Source: CAZKTS01 sp964555735 (GTDB lineage Bacteria > Actinomycetota > Acidimicrobiia > IMCC26256 > PALSA-555). From it: 18,346 bases of DNA. The stretch covers positions 1 through 18,346 of the forward strand of contig CAZKTS010000260.1 of the NCBI GenBank assembly GCA_964555735.1, read 5' to 3'. Both the position numbers and the translations under genes were made by a program. The number at the start of each line of letters is the position of its first letter. Position 1 is the stretch's first letter. Positions 13,471-18,346 of the stretch are shown piece after piece. The notes below the pieces were generated by a model. The model was not told the DNA's origin, did no database searches, and was given only the letters and a program-made list of their open reading frames with translations.

Positions 13471-15021
13471 GTGGCCCGGCGTCGACTCCGCTTCCCGCGC
13501 GCCGCGGTCGCGACGCCGCACTACCTGGCCTCGGCCGCGGGCGCGGCCACGCTCGCACGCGGCGGGAACGCCATGGACGCGGTGCTGGCCGCGAACCTCG
13601 CGCTCGGGGTCGTGTCGCCGTACTTCTGCGGCTACGGCGGCGACATCTTCGCCATCGTCTGGGACGGGGCGTTGCACGGCTACCTCGGCTCGGGCCGGTC
13701 ACCTGCCGCCGACGATCTGGACGGGCTGCGTGCCCGCGCCCCGCACGGACACATGCCGGTGTTCGGGGGGAACGCGGTCACCGTGCCCGGCGCGATCACG
13801 GGATGGTTCGAGCTCCTCGATCGGTGGGGCACACGCAGCTTCGGTGACCTCGCCTCCGACGCGGTCACGCTGGCTCGCGACGGCTTCGAGGTCACCGAGG
13901 GCGGCGCGATCCCGTTCGCGGAGGGGCGCCAGATGTACCGCGGCGCGGGCTTCGAGGCGTGGCACGCGAAGTACGGCGAGGTCGAGGCGGGCACCGTGCT
14001 GCGCCAGCCCGAGCTCGCGCGGCTCATCGAGCTCCTGGCCCGCGACGGACCCGACGCGTACTACCGGGGCCCGGTCGCCGAGGCGATCGCCGACGCCGTC
14101 CGCACCGCGGGCGGGGTCATGACCACCGCCGACCTCGCCGGGCACGAGGGGGAGTGGGCCACGCCGCTGCGCGCGGCCTACCGCGACCTGGAGATCGCGG
14201 AGCTGCCGCCTCCGACGCAGGGCGTCACGGTGCTCGAGACCCTGCGCATCCTCGACGGCTTCGCGCTGCCGGCCGCGGGCGTCGAACGCGAGCACCTGCT
14301 CATCGAGGCGCTGAAGCAGGCGATGGCCGACCGCGATCGTTGGCTCACCGACCCTGTGCACATGCCCGAACCTGCGACCGCGCTCCTCGCCGACGGGTGG
14401 ATCGATGCCCGGCGCGGCGCGATCGACCCGAGCCGCGCGGTGACGCCCGACCCCGGCCTCCCGCAGCCCGGCGGGACCGCCTACCTCTGCGCGGCCGATG
14501 CCGACGGCCTGATGGTCAGCCTCATCCAGTCGAACTTCATCCACTTCGGCGCCGGGGTGCACGTACCGGAGTGGGGGATCAACCTCAACAACCGCGGCTT
14601 CTCGTTCTCGCTCGACCCGGATCGCCCGAACGTCTATGCGCCGGCGAAGCGGCCGATGCACACCCTCATCCCCGCGATGGCGCTGCGTGACGGCGCGCCG
14701 GTGCTCGTGTTCGGCAGCATGGGTGGCGATGCACAGGCCGGTGTGCACACGCAGCTCCTCGCGGGCATCGTCGACGACGGCCTCGACCCCGCGGACGCGG
14801 TCGCGGCACCGCGCTGGCGCGTGGATCCGATGACGTGGGAGCTGCGCGCCGAACCCGGGCTCGATCCGGTCGTCGAGGGCCTGCGCGCACTCGGGCACGT
14901 CGTCACGACCACCGCGGCGCTGGACGCCGGCATGGGGCACGCGCACGCGATCTGGCCGACTGCCGGGGGGCTGGGCGCGACCTTCGACCCGCGCAGCGAG
15001 GGTGCCGCACTCGGCTGCTGA
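13471..15021 (+). CDS. Gamma-glutamyltransferase-like Ntn hydrolase
   Basis: A 516-residue product from the GTG at 13471; the frame is open upstream, but that stretch encodes only the tandem repeats and hairpins. Family proteins self-cleave at a Thr that becomes the N-terminal nucleophile of the small subunit; the best candidate is T336 in PQPGGTAYLCAADADGL (codon 14476-14478). Supporting motifs are the N-terminal TPHYLASAAGAATLARGGNA, GYGGDIFAIVWDG, ITGWFELLDRWG and, after the cleavage site, FGAGVHVPEWGINLNNRGFS, KRPMHTLIPAM and FGSMGGDAQAG. The wording is closer to YwrD-like relatives than to classic glutathione-cleaving GGT, so substrate is uncertain. No signal peptide, so cytoplasmic. It may be leaderless; the downstream Cox-type operon starts 65 bp after its stop. 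Confidence 0.92.
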   Translation: MARRRLRFPRAAVATPHYLASAAGAATLARGGNAMDAVLAANLALGVVSPYFCGYGGDIFAIVWDGALHGYLGSGRSPAADDLDGLRARAPHGHMPVFGGNAVTVPGAITGWFELLDRWGTRSFGDLASDAVTLARDGFEVTEGGAIPFAEGRQMYRGAGFEAWHAKYGEVEAGTVLRQPELARLIELLARDGPDAYYRGPVAEAIADAVRTAGGVMTTADLAGHEGEWATPLRAAYRDLEIAELPPPTQGVTVLETLRILDGFALPAAGVEREHLLIEALKQAMADRDRWLTDPVHMPEPATALLADGWIDARRGAIDPSRAVTPDPGLPQPGGTAYLCAADADGLMVSLIQSNFIHFGAGVHVPEWGINLNNRGFSFSLDPDRPNVYAPAKRPMHTLIPAMALRDGAPVLVFGSMGGDAQAGVHTQLLAGIVDDGLDPADAVAAPRWRVDPMTWELRAEPGLDPVVEGLRALGHVVTTTAALDAGMGHAHAIWPTAGGLGATFDPRSEGAALGC

Positions 15022-15057
15022 GGCGCCGCACCGTCCGGGCCGGCGCTCGGTCGCCGG

Positions 15058-15063
15058 TACGAT
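15058..15063 (+). promoter_or_regulatory. Possible -10 element for the coxDE-like operon
   Basis: TACGAT fits TANNNT and lies 23 bp before the ATG at 15087, in the 65-bp gap after the preceding gene. No clear -35. Confidence 0.35.
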
Positions 15064-15086
15064 CAGTGCGTGGAAGGGGTCGCGGC

Positions 15087-15980
15087 ATGCCGGACGTGAA
15101 GACGGTCGACGACGTCCAGGACGCCCTGGCGGCGCACGACTACCTCGCCGACGAAGGCCTGGCGACGGCGGTGTTCCTCGCGCTCCGGCTGGAGCGACCG
15201 CTGCTCCTCGAGGGCGAGGCCGGCGTCGGCAAGACCGAGATCGCCAAGGTGCTCGCCCGCTGGACCGGCGGCGAGCTGGTCCGCCTCCAGTGCTACGAGG
15301 GCATCGACGCCGGCCAGGCCGTCTACGAGTGGGACTACGCCCGCCAGCTCCTCCACCTGCGCGCCGCCGAGGCCGGGGGAGGCCCGGTCGTCGAGGACGA
15401 GCTCTACGCCGAGCGGTTCCTGGTTCGCCGGCCGCTCTTCCGGGCCATCGCCTACGAGGGCGACCAGCCGCCGGTGCTCCTGGTCGACGAGGTCGACCGC
15501 GCCGACGACGAGTTCGAGGCGTTCCTCCTCGAGATCCTCTCCGATTACGCCATCACCGTGCCCGAGCTCGGCACGTTCACCGCGTCGAAGCCACCCGTCG
15601 TCGTCGTGACCTCGAACCGCACCCGCGACGTCCACGACGCGCTCAAGCGGCGGTGCCTCTACCACTGGATCGGGCACCCGGACTTCGAGCGCGAGCTCGC
15701 CATCCTTCGGGTGCGCGCACCCGAGGTGCGCGAGGAGCTCGCTCGCCAGGTCGCCGCCGCGGTCGAGACCCTGCGAGAGCTCGACCTCTACAAGCCGCCC
15801 GGTGTCGCCGAGACCATCGACTGGGCCGAGGCGGTCGCCGCGCTCGGTGCGTCGGAGCTGGACGCGGCGACGGTCGACGTGACCCTCGGGACCGTCCTCA
15901 AGTACCGCGAGGATCAGGAGCGGGTGCGCGCCCACGGCGTCGAGGAGCTCGTGCGCGCCGCCGCGAGCCGAGATGCCTGA
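15087..15980 (+). CDS. MoxR-type AAA+ ATPase, CoxD-like
   Basis: The ATG at 15087 follows GGAAGGGG (15072-15079) at 7 nt and gives 297 residues, a normal size for MoxR. Walker A is GEAGVGKT (43-50), Walker B LLVDE (131-135), sensor 1 TSN (175-177) and the Arg-finger region DALKRRCLYHW (184-194). MoxR proteins act as chaperone-like ATPases with VWA partners. The next gene overlaps by 8 bp and encodes a CoxE-type VWA protein, followed by XdhC proteins, which is the accessory arrangement of carbon monoxide dehydrogenase loci, in which CoxD is needed to build the Mo-Cu site. That specific role is inferred from order; the structural coxMSL genes are not in the window. Confidence 0.93.
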   Translation: MPDVKTVDDVQDALAAHDYLADEGLATAVFLALRLERPLLLEGEAGVGKTEIAKVLARWTGGELVRLQCYEGIDAGQAVYEWDYARQLLHLRAAEAGGGPVVEDELYAERFLVRRPLFRAIAYEGDQPPVLLVDEVDRADDEFEAFLLEILSDYAITVPELGTFTASKPPVVVVTSNRTRDVHDALKRRCLYHWIGHPDFERELAILRVRAPEVREELARQVAAAVETLRELDLYKPPGVAETIDWAEAVAALGASELDAATVDVTLGTVLKYREDQERVRAHGVEELVRAAASRDA

Positions 15981-17103
15981 CGACGACGGCACTGCCGCGG
16001 ATCGCCTGGCCGTCGCGTTCGCGCGCGTCCTGCGTGGCGCGGGCGTCGATGTGCCGGTCCACGCCACGATCACCTTCGCGGAGGCACTCGCCGCGGTGGG
16101 TCTCGAGCAGCGGTCGCGCGTCTACTGGACCGGTCGGGTGGCGCTGCTCCGGGCCCCCGAAGACATCGCCACCTACGACGTCGCGTTCGACGCCTTCTGG
16201 ACCGGCCTGGTGCCCGCAGTCGACGGGTCCCTCGTGGTCGAGGAGCAGGTGACGGTCGCGTTCGACGAAGGCTCCGGCGACGAGCCCGCACCCGACGCGG
16301 CCGACGACGACGCGGGGGATGATCCGGTCCTGCGGGTGCGGTGGAGCCCGGCCGAGGTGCTGCGTCGGCGCGACTTCGCGGCGTACACGCACGCGGAGCT
16401 CGCCGAGGCCCGGCGGCTCATGGACGACATGCGCATGGCCGGCGCGCTCCGCCGATCCCGACGCCGGCGGCCGAGCAAGCGGGCGCGGGGTCGCCCCGAC
16501 CTCCGACGCACGCTGCGGCGCTCGATGCGTGCCGGCGGCGAGCCCGTCCGGCGGGCGTTCGTCGCCCCGTCCACCCGTCCGCGTCGCATCGTCCTGCTCT
16601 GCGACGTCAGTGGCTCGATGGAGCCCTACTCCCGTGCGCTGCTGCGCTTCGTGCAGGCGTCGGTCGCGGGCCGCGGTCGGGTCGAGGCCTTCACGATCGG
16701 GACCCGCCTCACCCGCCTCACCCGAGAGCTGAGCTCACGCGATCCCGACGCGGCGCTCGCCGCGGCGGCCCGGCGGGTCGACGACTGGTCCGGTGGCACC
16801 CGGCTCGGCGAGAGCCTGCGCGCGTTCAACGACCGCTGGGGCGCGCGGGGCATGGCGCGCGGCGCCGTCGTCGTCGTCCTCTCCGACGGTTGGGATCGCG
16901 GTGACCCCGACGTGCTGGCGGCCGAGATGGCGCGGCTCCGGCGCGTCGCCCACCGAATCGTCTGGGTGAACCCGCTGAAGGCGACCCCGGAGTACGCGCC
17001 GCTCGCGCGAGGCATGGCGGCGGCGTTGCCGTACGTCGACGAGTTCATCACCGGTCACTCCCTCGAAGCGCTCGACGAGCTCGCGGCGGTCGTGGCCAGA
17101 TGA
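15973..17103 (+). CDS. coxE: CoxE-family VWA domain protein
   Basis: A 376-residue product, overlapping the ATPase gene by 8 bp. The N-terminal half is charged (acidic DDDAGDD at 111-117, basic SRRRRPSKRARGRPDLRRT at 162-180). The C-terminal VWA domain has the metal-ion-dependent adhesion site D211-V-S213-G-S215, T276 (GGTRLGE) and D305 (VVLSDGWDRGDPDVLAAEMA). The last phrase and IVWVNPLKATPEYAPLARGM with LPYVDEFITGHSLEALDEL are characteristic of the CoxE family. CoxE works with the AAA+ ATPase during maturation of molybdenum hydroxylases. Followed at 10 bp by an XdhC-type gene, hence one operon. Confidence 0.92.
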   Translation: MPDDDGTAADRLAVAFARVLRGAGVDVPVHATITFAEALAAVGLEQRSRVYWTGRVALLRAPEDIATYDVAFDAFWTGLVPAVDGSLVVEEQVTVAFDEGSGDEPAPDAADDDAGDDPVLRVRWSPAEVLRRRDFAAYTHAELAEARRLMDDMRMAGALRRSRRRRPSKRARGRPDLRRTLRRSMRAGGEPVRRAFVAPSTRPRRIVLLCDVSGSMEPYSRALLRFVQASVAGRGRVEAFTIGTRLTRLTRELSSRDPDAALAAAARRVDDWSGGTRLGESLRAFNDRWGARGMARGAVVVVLSDGWDRGDPDVLAAEMARLRRVAHRIVWVNPLKATPEYAPLARGMAAALPYVDEFITGHSLEALDELAAVVAR

Positions 17104-17113
17104 GGGACTGGCG

Positions 17114-17431
17114 ATGAAGGAGATCATCCGCGACATCGACCGGTGGCGTGCCGCCGGCAAGCGAGTGGCGGTGGCGCGCGTCGTCGGCCTCGAGGGCTCC
17201 GGACCGCGCGATCCCGGCGCGGCCATGGCGGTGAGCGAGGACGGCGAGGTCGCCGGCTCGGTCTCCGGTGGCTGTGTCGAAGGCGCGGTCGTCACCGAAG
17301 CCCTTGCGGTGCTGGCCGGCGACCACCCGCGCGGCATCGTCACGTTCGGGTACTCCGACGACGAAGCCTTCGCGGTCGGGCTCACGTGCGGCGGCACCAT
17401 CCACGTCTACGTCGAACCGCTCGACTGGTGA
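17114..17431 (+). CDS. Stand-alone XdhC/CoxI N-terminal domain protein (CoxF-like)
   Basis: A short 105-residue protein from the ATG at 17114, preceded by GAGGGA at 17102-17107. It has the XdhC_CoxI domain wording GLEGSGPRDPGAAMAVSEDG, VSGGCVEGAVVTEAL and FGYSDDEAFAVGLTCGGTIHV, including the GG-C-V motif (Cys in SGGCVEG) and the conserved LTCGG. XdhC binds the molybdenum cofactor and helps its sulfuration before insertion into xanthine dehydrogenase-type enzymes. It ends where the full-length protein would continue into its Rossmann domain; that domain is found in the next gene, whose GTG overlaps this stop by 4 bp. So this is a split or single-domain version. No frameshift signature was noticed. 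Confidence 0.9.
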   Translation: MKEIIRDIDRWRAAGKRVAVARVVGLEGSGPRDPGAAMAVSEDGEVAGSVSGGCVEGAVVTEALAVLAGDHPRGIVTFGYSDDEAFAVGLTCGGTIHVYVEPLDW

Positions 17432-18237
17432 GCGACACCCCCGTCTACGACGCGCTGCGTGCGGCCCTCGACGCCGAGCGCCCGGTCGCGCTGGCGTCGG
17501 TCGTCGGCGGCCCGGGCCTGGGCGCCAAGCTGCTCGTGGGACGCGACGGCACGACCGCGGGCTCGCTCGGGAACCCCGATCTCGACCGCGTGGTCTCGCG
17601 TGATGCGCTCGGCGAGCTCGAGGCCGGGCTCACCGTGACCCGCCACTACGGCCCGCGAGGTGAGGCGCGCGAGCGCGTCGTCGAGGTCTTCATCGAGTCC
17701 TTCGCGCTTCCGCCGCAGCTGGTCATCTTCGGGGCCGTCGACTTCACCGCGGCCCTTGCCCGCGCGGGGAAGCTACTCGGCTACCGCGTGATCGTCTGCG
17801 ATGCGCGGGAGGTGTTCGCGACGCCGGCGCGCTTCCCGATGGCCGACGAGGTCGCGTGCGAGTGGCCCGACCGGTTCCTCGCCCGGGTCGGGCCGTCCCT
17901 CGGCCCGCGTGACGCGGTGTGCGTGCTCACCCACGACGCCAAGTTCGATGTGCCCGCGATCGTCGCCGCACTCGCGACCGACGTCGGCTACTTGGGCGCG
18001 ATGGGGAGCCGGCGCACCCACGAGCGGCGGGTCGAGCGCCTTCGAGAGGCCGGCGTCGACGACGCGGCTCTCGGACGCGTCATGGCGCCGATCGGCCTCG
18101 ACATCGGAGCCCGCACCCCCGAGGAGACCGCCATCTCGATCTGCGCGGAGATCATCGCCCGCCGCACCGGCCGCGCCGCTCCATCGCTGCGCGACGGCGC
18201 CGGGCCCATCCACGCCTCCCGGGGGGACGGCACGTGA
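17428..18237 (+). CDS. XdhC-family protein with Rossmann domain (CoxI-like)
   Basis: The GTG at 17428 overlaps the previous stop (GTGA); 269 residues. Residues about 10-95 look like a diverged XdhC_CoxI N-terminal domain (VALASVVGGPGLGAKLLVG, TAGSLGNPDLDRVV) lacking the GGC-V motif seen in the preceding protein. The XdhC C-terminal Rossmann domain follows (PPQLVIFGAVDFTAALARAG, YRVIVCDAREVFATPARFP, VCVLTHDAKFDVPAIVAAL, YLGAMGSRRTHERRV, RVMAPIGLDIGARTPEETAI). Together with its neighbour it probably provides a two-protein XdhC function for molybdenum cofactor handling. The 4-bp overlap with the next gene puts the dehydrogenase in the same operon. Confidence 0.92.
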   Translation: MSDTPVYDALRAALDAERPVALASVVGGPGLGAKLLVGRDGTTAGSLGNPDLDRVVSRDALGELEAGLTVTRHYGPRGEARERVVEVFIESFALPPQLVIFGAVDFTAALARAGKLLGYRVIVCDAREVFATPARFPMADEVACEWPDRFLARVGPSLGPRDAVCVLTHDAKFDVPAIVAALATDVGYLGAMGSRRTHERRVERLREAGVDDAALGRVMAPIGLDIGARTPEETAISICAEIIARRTGRAAPSLRDGAGPIHASRGDGT

Positions 18238-18346
18238 ACCTCGGCATCGAGGGCCGGAAGGCCGTCGTCGCGGCGTCCTCGCGTGGGCTCGGCCCCGCGG
18301 TCGCGGTCGCGCTCCGCCAGGAGGGGGTCGAGGTCGCGATCTGCGC
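18234..18346 (+). CDS. Short-chain dehydrogenase/reductase, 5' part only
   Basis: The GTG at 18234 overlaps the XdhC-like stop (GTGA) and has GGGGGG at 18221-18226, 7 nt upstream. About 37 codons are visible before the window ends: GIEGRKAVVAASSRGLGPAV, then an alternating hydrophobic EVAIC strand. It matches the first beta-strand and cofactor-binding turn of SDR enzymes, but the usual T-G of TGxxxGxG reads A-A (AASSRGLG). Reaction and substrate cannot be told from this fragment. It is the last visible member of the operon. Confidence 0.75.
   Translation, partial: MNLGIEGRKAVVAASSRGLGPAVAVALRQEGVEVAIC

Overview
The window is uniformly GC-rich with GTG/ATG starts, 4-bp start/stop overlaps and short intergenic gaps. 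It reads as a chromosomal segment of a high-GC actinobacterium. The gene set (DUF512 protein next to der, TadE/TadG-like surface genes, a SigE-type sigma factor, a CoxDE/XdhC operon) suggests an Acidimicrobiia-like lineage, but this is an inference from gene content; no rRNA or marker tree was available.

Layout: (1) 2-2741: a PDZ/radical-SAM-like DUF512 protein and the double-GTPase ribosome assembly factor Der, on the + strand. A 55-bp palindrome lies in frame inside the DUF512 gene. (2) 2742-5579: a possible sigma-28-like promoter followed by three overlapping genes, TadE-like, TadE-like and TadG-like, with no secretion ATPase in view. (3) 5635-9158: a small zinc-ribbon membrane protein, tRNA-Pro(GGG), a segment of about 1.5 kb bounded by a 30-bp direct repeat (29/30) that starts at the tRNA CCA end and carries one secreted protein of unknown function, then a secreted TolB/PD40-type beta-propeller and a small zinc-finger protein. 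(4) 9184-11861: an imperfect palindrome between convergent genes, then on the - strand an RNB-domain ribonuclease and, upstream of it, a LOG-family protein. (5) 12002-13281: a perfect 18-bp palindrome, an ECF (SigE-like) sigma factor, and an overlapping single-pass membrane protein that is probably its anti-sigma factor. (6) 13268-13439: three consecutive hairpins running directly into four tandem 14-bp repeats. (7) 13471-18346: a gamma-glutamyltransferase-like Ntn hydrolase, then a tight operon of MoxR/CoxD AAA+ ATPase, CoxE VWA protein, a stand-alone XdhC/CoxI N-domain protein, a full-length XdhC-like protein and the start of a short-chain dehydrogenase.

Functional reading: the last operon has the composition of accessory genes that mature molybdenum hydroxylases (CO-dehydrogenase/xanthine-dehydrogenase family), but no structural subunits are present in the window. 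The sigma/anti-sigma pair and the Tad-like genes point to envelope functions. I did not find a CRISPR array, a transposase, an integrase or an rRNA. No stretch longer than 300 bases is free of genes. The most unusual non-coding signals are the in-frame palindrome at 1017-1071, the tRNA-abutting direct-repeat segment at 6024-7516, and the hairpin/tandem-repeat block at 13268-13439.
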